NCBI GenBank assembly: GCA_034437555.1
Contig: DAOTTQ010000071.1
Span: 46,420 to 110,419 of the forward strand
Reading direction: 5' to 3'
DNA: 64,000 nucleotides
Source: JANWYT01 sp034437555
GTDB lineage: Bacteria > Chloroflexota > Anaerolineae > Aggregatilineales > Phototrophicaceae
This document shows positions 16,574 to 26,199 of the stretch, piece by piece. A model generated the notes under the pieces. The model had not been told where the DNA came from, did no database searches, and was given only the letters and a program-made list of their open reading frames with translations. The position numbers and the translations under genes are program-made. Numbering within the stretch: position 1 is the stretch's first letter; every line of letters begins with the position of its first letter.

Positions 16574-18175
16574 ATGGGTCATAAAATTGCCATCGATTTT
16601 GGTACGACCAATAGCGTTGTTGCCCGTTGGAACGACACAACTCAACAACCTGAGGTTGTTGTCGTGCCAAACATCAGCGATGCGCTGGTTAGCGAACGTC
16701 CCCCCGTTGTCCCCTCTTTGCTCTATGTCAACAGTGCCAAGGCGAACCACTATACCATCGGGCAATTGGTACGCACAGAAGGGCTAGAGGCACAACAAGA
16801 CAACCGCCTTTTCCGTAATTTTAAGCGTGGCATTGTTACTTCGCCCGCCCCTGCACCCCGTGAAATTGACGGCATCTTATTTGATGACCGCATGGCAGGG
16901 CGCAATTTTGTTAAAAGTATGCTGGCTTCGCTCCCTTACAAAGACAGTGAAATAGAACAATTAGTGCTAACCGCGCCCGTTGCCGCCTTTGAAGGTTATT
17001 TAGCGTGGCTTAACGAAGTCATTGACGAAATTGCCCCCGATAAAATTCGTGTGGTTGATGAGTCTACAGCGGCAGCTCTGGGCTATTCTGTTACGGAACC
17101 CGGCGCAGTCGTATTGGTATTTGATTTTGGGGGTGGCACTCTCGATTTGTCTTTGGTGCAATTGCCAGAACATCAAAAGAACGTGGGCGGTTTCTTAAAG
17201 AAGATGATTGGCAGTAGTTCTGCAAAAAGTGCCGCACGTGTTATTGCCAAAGCGGGGCGCATTATTGGGGGAAGTGACATTGACCAATGGATTGTTGCCC
17301 ATGTGCTTAAGCGTACGGGCGTTAATACATCCCAGCTAGGCAATGCCTATGTTCCCCTTCTCACCCAATGCGAGCAAGCAAAGATTGCCCTTTCTACTCA
17401 AACAAGCGCACCCATCAGCTTTGAGGTAGAAGGTAAAACACACAATCTCTCGCTCACCCGTGAGGAGCTAGAAGCTATTTTGCATGAGAACAGTTTTTAC
17501 GATGCATTACGCCGTGTGGTAGACAAGGTAATGCACACCGCACACCAACGGGGTATTTATCGTGAGGATATCAAGTACGTTTTGATGGTGGGTGGCACAT
17601 CGCTCATGCCTTCAGTACAGCAAACGCTCGCCAAATACTTTACCGATATGGCAGTACGCGCAGACAAACCTTTTACTGCGGTAGCAGAAGGCGCATTACA
17701 ATTGGCAACGGGCAACAGCCTAGAAGATTATTTAGTGCATAGCTATGGCTTGCGCCACATCGACCCCACCACAAACACCCACGCATGGGATGAAATTATC
17801 CCCGCCGGCAGTGCCTACCCCATCACACGCCCCATAGAAATGGTTTTAGGGGTAGCCCACGCCAATCAAAAATCAATCGAGTTTGTTATTGGTGAAGTAG
17901 ACTCTGATGCGGTTTCTATGATTGAAGTAAAGTATGAGGATGGGCAAGCCGTTTTTGTGGCAAATACTAAAGAAAATGAGCAAAAAATTGTGCCGTTAAA
18001 CGAGCAAGAAGCCCTTAAGATATTGGCAAATCTCGCGCCCGAAGGCATTGTTGGCGAAGACCGCATCAAGGTATTGTTTACTGTTGATGAACGTCGTCGC
18101 CTAAAGATGACGGTTTTTGACCTTAAGACAAATACGGCATTGCTTCATGATGTTGCCGTTATCACGTTGCAGTAA
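16574..18175 (+). CDS. Hsp70-like ATPase (DnaK superfamily)
   Basis: 533 residues from the ATG at 16574, chosen because AGGAG lies five bases upstream and the family opening HKIAIDFGTTNSVVARW follows directly; an in-frame ATG at 16484 is unlikely. The actin-like ATPase fold is shown by phosphate-1 (IDFGTTNS), connect-1/phosphate-2 (VLVFDFGGGTLDLSLV, about residue 182) and the adenosine motif (YVLMVGGTSLMPS, about 335). The C-terminal part is shorter and diverged from the DnaK substrate-binding domain and lacks an EEVD-type tail. It is probably a specialised Hsp70 rather than the housekeeping DnaK. The HEAT-repeat gene follows after twelve bases. Confidence 0.92.
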   Translation: MGHKIAIDFGTTNSVVARWNDTTQQPEVVVVPNISDALVSERPPVVPSLLYVNSAKANHYTIGQLVRTEGLEAQQDNRLFRNFKRGIVTSPAPAPREIDGILFDDRMAGRNFVKSMLASLPYKDSEIEQLVLTAPVAAFEGYLAWLNEVIDEIAPDKIRVVDESTAAALGYSVTEPGAVVLVFDFGGGTLDLSLVQLPEHQKNVGGFLKKMIGSSSAKSAARVIAKAGRIIGGSDIDQWIVAHVLKRTGVNTSQLGNAYVPLLTQCEQAKIALSTQTSAPISFEVEGKTHNLSLTREELEAILHENSFYDALRRVVDKVMHTAHQRGIYREDIKYVLMVGGTSLMPSVQQTLAKYFTDMAVRADKPFTAVAEGALQLATGNSLEDYLVHSYGLRHIDPTTNTHAWDEIIPAGSAYPITRPIEMVLGVAHANQKSIEFVIGEVDSDAVSMIEVKYEDGQAVFVANTKENEQKIVPLNEQEALKILANLAPEGIVGEDRIKVLFTVDERRRLKMTVFDLKTNTALLHDVAVITLQ

Positions 18176-18187
18176 AGGAGCAACACC

Positions 18188-19357
18188 ATGACCTCATTTA
18201 CAGGACGCGAACCTCGCCTAGCAGTGGGAAGTAGCATCGAAAAAGGCAAGCGTCGGCTTTCATTACGCCGTTTAGGGACAATGCTTAACATTCTCCCCCC
18301 CAATGCCGTGTCGTTAGACGCAGTTGCCGAAATGATTCAGAGCGAGGATTTCTTTGTCCGTTATAACGCCGCAAAATTATTAAGCAAGCGGGCAGACCGT
18401 GATGCGCGTGTTGTAATGGAAGATGCCTTGCGTACAGGTCATCCGCGCACCCGCGCCAGTGTTGCACGCCATCTTCATGGCTTTTCATGGTTTAGTGCCG
18501 AACCTCTGATTAAAACTGCGCTTGCAGATGAAGATAACCGTGTGCGTGAAGCGGTTATTTACACGCTATGCGACCTTAAAGACCTTAATGCCTATAAGCT
18601 GATGATAGACCATCTGCCGAAAGAAACCGACAATGTGCTAGAAGCTGCGGCTTTTGGCTTAAGAGAAACCCAAGATTCAGCCGCTTTGCCCGTCCTTAAA
18701 ATCGTTTTAGAAGCAAAAGACCCCGATGTTCGCATTAAAGCATTAGAAGCGTTGGGGATGACAGGACTTCGTGAAGCAACCAGCATGGTACGCGAGAAAA
18801 TGTTCGACCCCGAACCCAGCGTAAAATACGCCGCCACCCTTAGCCTATTAGAGCTTTCGGGCGAAGCGTGGCTAGACGAGTTATCGGGCGTGATTGGACG
18901 CACAGAAGGCGAAACATTAGAGCAAGTGTTGCTGGCTTTCTTCCATGCCACCAACTACTTAAAAATTGATGTGGCACGTTCTAAAAGTGCTGACCTTATG
19001 ATTGACGCTTTGGAAAGTGCGCTTCTGGATAGCCACAAAGGGGTAAGAATGGCGGCGATGTGGTCTTTGGCATGGACGCGCCACGCACGCACCTCTGACA
19101 TCCTTAAAAAGACTTATCGCCTAGAAACAGATAGTGAAGTAAAGGCACATATTGTGCGTGTGGCAGCAGGTTTGATGAGTGAAGCCAGCGAAGAAATTTT
19201 GAACGACGCTATCAGCCAAAATGATGATGTGGTACGTAAAGCCGCCCAAAAAATCATTGAAGAGCGTGAACGCATTGGTTTTGTTCCCACCTTCGACCCC
19301 AACGCTTACGCAGGTGAAGCCTTCGACAGGTCACATCTGACAGGTAAACTGAATTAA
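18188..19357 (+). CDS. HEAT-repeat protein, partner of the Hsp70-like ATPase
   Basis: 389 residues made almost wholly of HEAT/PBS-lyase-like helical repeats of about 31 residues. Examples are RTRASVARHLHGFSWFSAEP, NRVREAVIYTLCDLKDLNAY, PDVRIKALEALGMTGLREAT, PSVKYAATLSLLELSGEAWL and KGVRMAAMWSLAWTRHARTS. Such solenoids bind proteins; no phycobilin-lyase context is present. AAAGGAG lies nine bases before the ATG. Close coupling to the Hsp70-like gene suggests that they act together, for example as a chaperone and its adaptor (inference). A terminator shared with carB follows. Confidence 0.93.
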   Translation: MTSFTGREPRLAVGSSIEKGKRRLSLRRLGTMLNILPPNAVSLDAVAEMIQSEDFFVRYNAAKLLSKRADRDARVVMEDALRTGHPRTRASVARHLHGFSWFSAEPLIKTALADEDNRVREAVIYTLCDLKDLNAYKLMIDHLPKETDNVLEAAAFGLRETQDSAALPVLKIVLEAKDPDVRIKALEALGMTGLREATSMVREKMFDPEPSVKYAATLSLLELSGEAWLDELSGVIGRTEGETLEQVLLAFFHATNYLKIDVARSKSADLMIDALESALLDSHKGVRMAAMWSLAWTRHARTSDILKKTYRLETDSEVKAHIVRVAAGLMSEASEEILNDAISQNDDVVRKAAQKIIEERERIGFVPTFDPNAYAGEAFDRSHLTGKLN

Positions 19358-19359
19358 TT

Positions 19360-19397
19360 AAAAAGGCACACTCATGGTTAAACGAGTGTGCCTTTTT
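19360..19397. terminator. Bidirectional intrinsic terminator between the HEAT gene and carB
   Basis: A 14-base stem, AAAAAGGCACACTC against GAGTGTGCCTTTTT, with a ten-base loop. T-runs exist on both strands, so it can end the Hsp70/HEAT unit on plus and the arg/car operon on minus. Confidence 0.93.
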
Positions 19398-19408
19398 TGT
19401 TTTGCGCC

Positions 19409-22400
19409 TTAAACTTTTTGATGGTGTGCCTGTAGACTTCGCACCCTAAGCGTTTTCTCTGTTAGGCGTTTAATGCCTTGAAGGGTTGCCATCGCCGCGC
19501 TCATGGTGGTGACCAATGGCACATTCACCTGATACGCCATACTGCGAATGGCTGCCCCATCATCATGGGCTTGCCCGCCATACGGCGTATTGATAATCAG
19601 TTGAATTTTGCCCTCACGGAGCGCGTCCACAATGTGCGGTGAGCCTTCTGCCACTTTGTTAATGACTTCCGCAGAAATTCCCACATTATTGAGCCAAGCC
19701 GCCGTGCCTTGGGTGGCGACAATCTTAAAGCCCATATCGTGTAGTTCACGGGCAATGCGGGCAACTGTGATTTTATCAAAGTCATTTACGCTAATGCACA
19801 CTGTGCCATGTAGGGGCAATGGCATATTCGCTGCCATCTGTGACTTGATGAAGGCGTGTCCAAAACTGCTGGCATGTCCCATTACTTCGCCTGTAGAGCG
19901 CATTTCCGGTCCTAGGCGAGCATCCACACCGGGGAACTTTTGGAAGGGCAACACGGCTTCTTTTACAAAGAACCCATCCACATTAGGCTCTTCGGTAAAC
20001 CCAATCTCTTCAAGCATCTTGCCCGTAGAAATCATTGCCGCATAACGCGCCAAAGGTTTACCTGTGGCTTTACTTACGAATGGCACAGTACGGCTGGCGC
20101 GCGGATTCACCTCTAGCACATAAACAATCTCATCCTTGATGGCATATTGGATGTTAAACAAGCCTTTTACGCCCAATGCCAGCCCAATGCGCTTGGTGAA
20201 GTCACGGATAATATCAAGGTGGTACTCACTAATCTTATACGGTGGCAACACACACGCCGAGTCACCACTATGAACGCCTGCTTCTTCAATGTGTTGCATA
20301 ATGCCACCAATGACCACTTGCGCCCCATCACACAACGCATCTACATCAATCTCGAACGCATCATCCAAGAATTTATCAATCAAGATGGGGTGGTCTGTCC
20401 ATTCAATATGAGTGTCCAGCCATTCCAGCAAATCTTCTTCTTCAAAAACGATTGCCATACCACGCCCACCCAACACATAGCTGGGGCGCACCAAAACGGG
20501 ATAGCCAATCTCATTGGCGCGAAGAACGGCATCTTCTCGCTTAGAAACAGTTGCGCCTTGTGGTTGTGTGATGTTAAGTTCACGCATAAGGGTATTAAAG
20601 CGTTCACGGTCTTCTGCAAGGTCAATGGTGTTGACGCTAGTTCCCCAAATGGGCGCACCTGCTTCTTCTAACGCACTGGCAATATTCAGTGGGGTTTGCC
20701 CCCCAAATTGCACCAAAACGCCATCAGGTTTTTCAACATCAATGATGTTTAGCACGTCTTCTGCGGTTAATGGCTCAAAGTAAAGACGGTCTGCCGTATC
20801 ATAGTCGGTACTCACGGTTTCGGGGTTACAGTTCACCATAATGGTTTCGTAGCCCATATCACGCAAGGCAAAGCACGCATGAACACAGCAATAATCAAAT
20901 TCAATGCCTTGTCCAATACGATTGGGCCCCCCGCCTAAAATCATGACCTTCTTCTTGTCGGTGGGGAGGGCTTCGTTGCCTGCTTCATAGGTAGAATACA
21001 AATAAGGTGTCACAGATTCAAATTCGGCGGCACAAGTATCTACACGATAGAAATTAGCCACGACACCCAAAGCCTTGCGCGTTTGGCGCACATCACGCTC
21101 TTTTGCCCCCGTCAATTGGGCAATATATGCGTCACTAAAGCCATATTGCTTTAACTCTAGGAAGTCTGCTTTTGTAAGGTCAGCCAGTTGGGTATGGTTG
21201 TTGACAATACGCTTGTGTATCTCAAGCGTTTCTTCGATTTGTTCTACAAACCACGCATCATATTCTGTTTGCTTAATCACTTCTTCTTTGGAAACGCCGT
21301 TTAAGAGTGCCGTAGACACCTGAAACAGGCGTTGTGCCGTTGGAACACGCAAGACATCGGGGGATGTAATGTTTTCTGGCTTGTTTCCTAGCCCCTGAAC
21401 CCCAATATCTAGGGCGCGGATAGCTTTTTGTAAGGCTTCAGGGAAGGTACGTCCAATTGCCATTACTTCGCCAACCGCCTTCATTTGAGGACCTAAAACG
21501 GGGTCTACACCCGCAAATTTCTTGAAGTCCCAACGTGGGATTTTGACGACAATATAATCTAGCGATGGCTCAAAACTGGCAGGTGTAACGCCTGTAATGT
21601 CGTTAGGAATTTCATCCAATGTAAAGCCCACCGCTACCAACGCCGCGATTTTTGCAATTGGGAAACCCGTTGCCTTACTTGCCAACGCCGAAGACCGCGA
21701 CACACGAGGGTTCATCTCGATAACAAAAACATCACCATCTTTAGGGTTAATAGCAAATTGCACATTTGCGCCCCCTGTTGTAATACCAATACGGTCAAAA
21801 ATTTGCCGAGACATATTGCGTAGGCGTTGAAGTTCTTTGTCAGTCAGCGTTTGTGCGGGTGCAACTGTAATGCTATCGCCTGTGTGAACTCCCATTGGGT
21901 CAAGATTTTCAATAGAACACACCACCACGAAGTTACCCTTCGCATCACGCATGAGTTCTAGTTCATACTCTTTCCACCCTAGCAGGCTTTTGTCTAGTAA
22001 CACCTCATGAACGGGTGACAAGCGCAAACCACGCGCCACAATGTCGTACAGTTCTTTTTCATTATAGGCAATACCACCACCCGACCCACCCAGCGTAAAC
22101 GAAGGGCGAATAAGCGCGGGATAGCCAATTTCTTTTACAAATTCTAGCGCACCCTCAATGTTATTAATAACCTTGCTGGGCGGGCATTTTAGCCCAATTT
22201 CTGCCATCGTGTCCTTAAAGAGTTGGCGGTCTTCTGCCAGTTTAATGCTTTCTAGTGACGCACCAATTAGCCCCACATTGTATTTTTCTAGCACGCCTGC
22301 CGCTTGTAGGTCTAGCGCAAGGTTAAGCGCAGTTTGCCCCCCAACCGTAGGGAGCAACACATCAGGGCGTTCTATGGCAATAATCTGCTCACAAATTTCA

Positions 22401-22612
22401 ACCGTTAAAGGCTCAACATACGTAGCATCTGCAAATTCGGGGTCGGTCATGATGGTAGCAGGATTACTGTTTACCAATACCACACGATACCCTTGCGAGC
22501 GAATAGCTTTACAGGCTTGCACACCACTATAATCAAATTCACAGGCTTGCCCAATAATAATGGGGCCCGAACCGATAATCATTACTGTTTTTATGTCTGT
22601 CCGCTTTGGCAT
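19409..22612 (-). CDS. carB: Carbamoyl-phosphate synthase large subunit
   Basis: 1067 residues, the full length for CarB. It makes carbamoyl phosphate from bicarbonate, ammonia (from CarA) and two ATP, for arginine and pyrimidine synthesis. Two ATP-grasp halves repeat the motifs MIIGSGPIIIGQACEFDYSG and MILGGGPNRIGQGIEFDYCC. The NPRVSRSSAL and NPRASRTVPF metal-binding segments are in the first and second halves. The C-terminal about 130 residues form the MGS allosteric domain (CISVNDFDKITVARIARELH). The start is one base after the carA stop. It is the last gene of the arginine operon, followed by the shared terminator. Confidence 0.98.
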   Translation of the reverse strand: MPKRTDIKTVMIIGSGPIIIGQACEFDYSGVQACKAIRSQGYRVVLVNSNPATIMTDPEFADATYVEPLTVEICEQIIAIERPDVLLPTVGGQTALNLALDLQAAGVLEKYNVGLIGASLESIKLAEDRQLFKDTMAEIGLKCPPSKVINNIEGALEFVKEIGYPALIRPSFTLGGSGGGIAYNEKELYDIVARGLRLSPVHEVLLDKSLLGWKEYELELMRDAKGNFVVVCSIENLDPMGVHTGDSITVAPAQTLTDKELQRLRNMSRQIFDRIGITTGGANVQFAINPKDGDVFVIEMNPRVSRSSALASKATGFPIAKIAALVAVGFTLDEIPNDITGVTPASFEPSLDYIVVKIPRWDFKKFAGVDPVLGPQMKAVGEVMAIGRTFPEALQKAIRALDIGVQGLGNKPENITSPDVLRVPTAQRLFQVSTALLNGVSKEEVIKQTEYDAWFVEQIEETLEIHKRIVNNHTQLADLTKADFLELKQYGFSDAYIAQLTGAKERDVRQTRKALGVVANFYRVDTCAAEFESVTPYLYSTYEAGNEALPTDKKKVMILGGGPNRIGQGIEFDYCCVHACFALRDMGYETIMVNCNPETVSTDYDTADRLYFEPLTAEDVLNIIDVEKPDGVLVQFGGQTPLNIASALEEAGAPIWGTSVNTIDLAEDRERFNTLMRELNITQPQGATVSKREDAVLRANEIGYPVLVRPSYVLGGRGMAIVFEEEDLLEWLDTHIEWTDHPILIDKFLDDAFEIDVDALCDGAQVVIGGIMQHIEEAGVHSGDSACVLPPYKISEYHLDIIRDFTKRIGLALGVKGLFNIQYAIKDEIVYVLEVNPRASRTVPFVSKATGKPLARYAAMISTGKMLEEIGFTEEPNVDGFFVKEAVLPFQKFPGVDARLGPEMRSTGEVMGHASSFGHAFIKSQMAANMPLPLHGTVCISVNDFDKITVARIARELHDMGFKIVATQGTAAWLNNVGISAEVINKVAEGSPHIVDALREGKIQLIINTPYGGQAHDDGAAIRSMAYQVNVPLVTTMSAAMATLQGIKRLTEKTLRVRSLQAHHQKV

Positions 22613-22613
22613 A

Positions 22614-23756
22614 TTACCCCATCTTCTCTGCTGGATTACCGCTTTTTACAGCGTCTAAAAATTCATCGAACAAGTAAAGTGAGTCATGAGGTCCGGGCGA
22701 CGCTTCGGGGTGATATTGCACGCTAAACGCCTTTAGCCCCGTGTGGCGTAAGCCTTCAATGGTATTGTCATTAAGGTTCACATGCGTTATTTCGCCACCT
22801 TGCAGGTTACTGTCGGATGTCACTGCGAAGCCGTGATTGTGTGCGCTGATTTCTACAGCGTCGGTCAACAAATTCTTGACGGGTTGATTTCCCCCACGAT
22901 GCCCAAAACGCATTTTCTCGGTTTTGCCCCCCAACGCCAACGCCAAGAGTTGATGCCCCAAACAAATGCCAAACACAGGCACTTGCCCCAACAAATTTTT
23001 AATGTTGTCGATGGCATACGTTACGGCAGCAGGGTCACCGGGCCCATTGCTTAAAAATACACCTGATGGGTTTAACGCCAGCACATCATCGGCAGTCATG
23101 GTGGCGGGTACAACCGTGACACGCATCCCTCTATCTGCCATCATCCGCAGGATATTGTGCTTGATGCCGTAATCATACGCCACAATGAGGGGGCTTTCTG
23201 GGTTTTCGGTGTGCTGATACCACTGGCTATCACTGGCAGTATGCCAATGATACGGTTCTGGCGTGGTAACATCGTCCACTAAGTTTGCACCCGACATATC
23301 CTGTGATGCACGCGCAATTTCAAGAAGCGCGTTAGTATTATGTGCGAGTTCCCCATGCGCTACCACCGCACGCATTGCCCCTTTAGAGCGAATGTGACGA
23401 ACAATGGTGCGCGTAGGCGCATCAGAGATGCCCACGATGCCTTGCGATTTTAGATAGTCATCCAGTGTGGCTTGGCTACGCCAATTGCTAACAATGGGGC
23501 TTAAAGAGCGCACCACAAACCCCGATACCCATACCTTAGAAGATTCTACATCTTCAAGGTTAATGCCCGTATTGCCCACATGAGGAACAGTCATCGTCAC
23601 AATTTGCTTATGATAGGAAGGGTCTGTAAGAATTTCTTGGTAGCCTGTCATGGACGTATTAAAAACCAATTCGCCCGTTTGGTAGCCTTCAACCCCAAAG
23701 CCTGTTCCCTCAAAGATTGTGCCATCTTCTAGCACTAATACACCTTTTTGCTTCAT
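22614..23756 (-). CDS. carA: Carbamoyl-phosphate synthase small (glutaminase) subunit
   Basis: 380 residues, the usual CarA length. It hydrolyses glutamine and channels ammonia to CarB. The N-terminal CPSase domain opens with LVLEDGTIFEGTGFGVEG and has STSMTGYQE-like FNTSMTGYQEILTDPSY. The class I glutamine amidotransferase domain has the nucleophile elbow VFGICLGHQLLALALGG (Cys) and the His-Glu pair in VQYHPEASPGP. It lies 14 bases after argJ and one base before carB, within the arginine operon, so its expression should follow the arg leader. Confidence 0.98.
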   Translation of the reverse strand: MKQKGVLVLEDGTIFEGTGFGVEGYQTGELVFNTSMTGYQEILTDPSYHKQIVTMTVPHVGNTGINLEDVESSKVWVSGFVVRSLSPIVSNWRSQATLDDYLKSQGIVGISDAPTRTIVRHIRSKGAMRAVVAHGELAHNTNALLEIARASQDMSGANLVDDVTTPEPYHWHTASDSQWYQHTENPESPLIVAYDYGIKHNILRMMADRGMRVTVVPATMTADDVLALNPSGVFLSNGPGDPAAVTYAIDNIKNLLGQVPVFGICLGHQLLALALGGKTEKMRFGHRGGNQPVKNLLTDAVEISAHNHGFAVTSDSNLQGGEITHVNLNDNTIEGLRHTGLKAFSVQYHPEASPGPHDSLYLFDEFLDAVKSGNPAEKMG

Positions 23757-23770
23757 TCGTCCGCCCTTTC

Positions 23771-25006
23771 TTATGAGCGATAATCGGCGTTAATCGCCAC
23801 ATATTCATTGCTTAAATCACATGTCCACACCGTTGCTTCAGCCTTGCCTAAGCCCAAATCAAGCGACACATGGATGCTTTCTTTATTAAAGATTTCGCTA
23901 GCATCAGCTTCGCTATAGCGTGTAGGCAAGCCACCTTCAAACAGCAATAAGCCCTTATCCCCTTCAAAGAGTTCTTCGCCAGCCGTAATCCACAAACGCG
24001 CTGTTTCGGGGTTAAACGCCACGCCTGCCCGCCCCGCCGCTGCTATCATCCGTCCCCAATTTGCATCACCGCCAAAGAACGCCGTTTTTACCAATGGCGA
24101 TGTGGCTATCGTGTGGGCAATAGTGTGCGCGGTTTGGGTATCGGGTGCGCCAGTGATGTGTAGGGTGATAAACTTCGTTACCCCTTCGCCATCACGCACA
24201 ATGGCTTGTGCGAGGGCTTTCATCACAATTTCTAGCGCATTTTGAAATTGCTCTAGGTCTACGGGTGTTTTAAGCAACACACCACTTGCGCCACTCGCCA
24301 GCAAAAACACCGTGTCATTAGTACTCATATCACCGTCTATCACAATACGGTTAAACGTGGTGGCATTGGTCGCTTTTAAGGCTTGTTCGGCTTGGGATTG
24401 CGTTAGTTTTGCGTCCGTCACAATCACGCCTAGCATGGTTGCCATATTAGGGGCAATCATGCCTGCCCCCTTGCTAATGCCCGCAATCGTGTAATCGCCG
24501 TCCATTGTATACACCCTAAGCGAAAAGAGCTTCGGGCGTGTATCGGTGGTCATGATGGCTTTTGCTGTGCTTACCCAATCTTGCCCCAATGCTTCAACGA
24601 GTGCAGGAATACCCTGTTCTAGCTTGGGCATAGGAAGCTGAGTACCAATAACACCCGTAGACATCACCAACACCTGTTCGGGCTGAATTTGGGCGTGTTC
24701 TGCCACCCAACGCATCACCGTTTTGGCGTTCTCTATCCCTGTTAAGCCTGTCATCGCATTTGCGCTGGTGGTATTTATCATCACGGCTCGAAGTTGGCTT
24801 GCGTTTTTCTTTAGCGTGTCTTGGCTTACAACAACAGGTGCTGCCTGCGCCTTATTGGTGGTAAAAACACCCGCCCCCACACAATCGCGGTCAGCTAATA
24901 TCAGTGCAATATCAGGCGCACCGTTCTTCTTTAAGCCTCCGTGTATCCCCGCCACACTAAAGCCTTTTACCCCTGATATTATCGTTTTAAGATTGGTCGC
25001 CATCAA
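23771..25006 (-). CDS. argJ: Glutamate N-acetyltransferase / ornithine acetyltransferase
   Basis: 411 residues. It recycles acetyl groups from N-acetylornithine to glutamate, yielding ornithine; bifunctional forms also use acetyl-CoA. The autoproteolysis site is MIAPNMATMLGVIVTDA, with cleavage expected before the Thr of MATML, giving alpha and beta chains. Other family segments are VKGFSVAGIHGGLK at the start and WGRMIAAAGRAGV near the C-terminus. It overlaps the 3' end of argD by 20 bases. No argA or argE is in the window, consistent with the cyclic acetyl pathway. Confidence 0.97.
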   Translation of the reverse strand: MMATNLKTIISGVKGFSVAGIHGGLKKNGAPDIALILADRDCVGAGVFTTNKAQAAPVVVSQDTLKKNASQLRAVMINTTSANAMTGLTGIENAKTVMRWVAEHAQIQPEQVLVMSTGVIGTQLPMPKLEQGIPALVEALGQDWVSTAKAIMTTDTRPKLFSLRVYTMDGDYTIAGISKGAGMIAPNMATMLGVIVTDAKLTQSQAEQALKATNATTFNRIVIDGDMSTNDTVFLLASGASGVLLKTPVDLEQFQNALEIVMKALAQAIVRDGEGVTKFITLHITGAPDTQTAHTIAHTIATSPLVKTAFFGGDANWGRMIAAAGRAGVAFNPETARLWITAGEELFEGDKGLLLFEGGLPTRYSEADASEIFNKESIHVSLDLGLGKAEATVWTCDLSNEYVAINADYRS

Positions 25007-26195
25007 ATTGCCCCAAAAGTTCTGTTAATTGCTCTACTAAATAGTCTACATGATGCTTTTCAGCAATCAACGGCGGAACGAGCCGAATCACGTTTGTGCC
25101 TGCATTTACCAGCAACAAGCCGCGCTCATAGCCCGCCTTCACAAAATGAGAAACATCTACACTAAGCTCAAGTGCGACCATTAAGCCACGCCCGCGCACT
25201 TCTGTAATCAAGGGGCTGTTAATTTCACTAAGGCGTTCTTGTAAATAGTTGCCCACGTCTTGCACATGCGCTAAAAAGTCGGGCTGGCTGATGCGGTCTA
25301 CCACATACTTTGCTACGCTGGTCACAAAGGGGCTTCCTGCAAAAGTCGATCCATGGTCACCTGCGCGAATGTGGTCTGCGATATGTTGTGTAACTAAGAT
25401 TGCCCCGATGGGCAAGCCCGCCGCCAAAGGCTTCGCAATGGTCATAATGTCGGGGGTTACACCCGCCCATTCATGCGCCCACAATTTGCCTGTGCGCCCC
25501 ACGCCACATTGTACCTCATCAAAAATAAGCACTGCGCCGTATTCGTCACAGAATGCGCGGACTGCTTGCAAAAATTCGGGGGTTGCCTGGTGAATCCCAC
25601 CCTCACCCTGAACGGGTTCAAGGATGACCGCGCAAGTATTGGCGTTAATAGAGGCTTTCGCACTCTCGATGCTGTTAAATTCTGCCACCGTTACGCCTGC
25701 CAAAAGAGGCTTAAACGGCTGTTGATACTTATCCTTTGGCGTAAGAGACAACGCCCCCATCGTGCGCCCATGAAACGCATGGCTAAAAGTGACAAGTTCT
25801 GTTTTATGGGCTTGGTTGCTATCATATGCCACACGCCGCGCAAACTTAATTGCGCCTTCGTTAGCTTCTGTACCACTATTAGAGAAAAATACACGGTCTG
25901 CAAATGACTTTTCAATGAGCAGTTTTGCCAGTTCAGCTTGGGGTACATTGTGATATAGGTTGCTTAAGTGAATTAACCCACTGTCAAGCTGGGCGTAAAT
26001 CCGTTCATTGACACCCTTGTCGTTATAGCCAAGCGCATTAACGGCAATGCCCGCTACCCAATCTTGATATGCCTTGCCTTCACTATCATAAAGCATCATG
26101 CCATCGCCACGCACCAGCACAAAGTCGGGGCGTGTATACGTTTGTACCAAAAAGTCTTGCCCTGCTTGCAACGCAGATTGTGTCAGTGTATTCAT
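24987..26195 (-). CDS. argD: Acetylornithine aminotransferase
   Basis: 402 residues, a class III PLP-dependent aminotransferase that converts N-acetylglutamate semialdehyde to N-acetylornithine. Family features include the phosphate-binding NSGTEANEGAIKFARR, HAFHGRTMGALSLT, FDEVQCGVGRTGKLWAHE and the PLP-lysine segment DIMTIAKPLAAGLPIGAI. The C-terminal GLLVNAGTNVIRLVPPL is typical of ArgD. It starts four bases after the argB stop. A LysJ or succinylornithine role is less likely given argC, argB and argJ alongside. Confidence 0.96.
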   Translation of the reverse strand: MNTLTQSALQAGQDFLVQTYTRPDFVLVRGDGMMLYDSEGKAYQDWVAGIAVNALGYNDKGVNERIYAQLDSGLIHLSNLYHNVPQAELAKLLIEKSFADRVFFSNSGTEANEGAIKFARRVAYDSNQAHKTELVTFSHAFHGRTMGALSLTPKDKYQQPFKPLLAGVTVAEFNSIESAKASINANTCAVILEPVQGEGGIHQATPEFLQAVRAFCDEYGAVLIFDEVQCGVGRTGKLWAHEWAGVTPDIMTIAKPLAAGLPIGAILVTQHIADHIRAGDHGSTFAGSPFVTSVAKYVVDRISQPDFLAHVQDVGNYLQERLSEINSPLITEVRGRGLMVALELSVDVSHFVKAGYERGLLLVNAGTNVIRLVPPLIAEKHHVDYLVEQLTELLGQFDGDQS

Positions 26196-26199
26196 TGGT

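Noticed and set aside
20147..20671. 174-codon plus-strand frame
   Set aside because: Antisense to carB, which is full-length and highly conserved; no ribosome site or family features.
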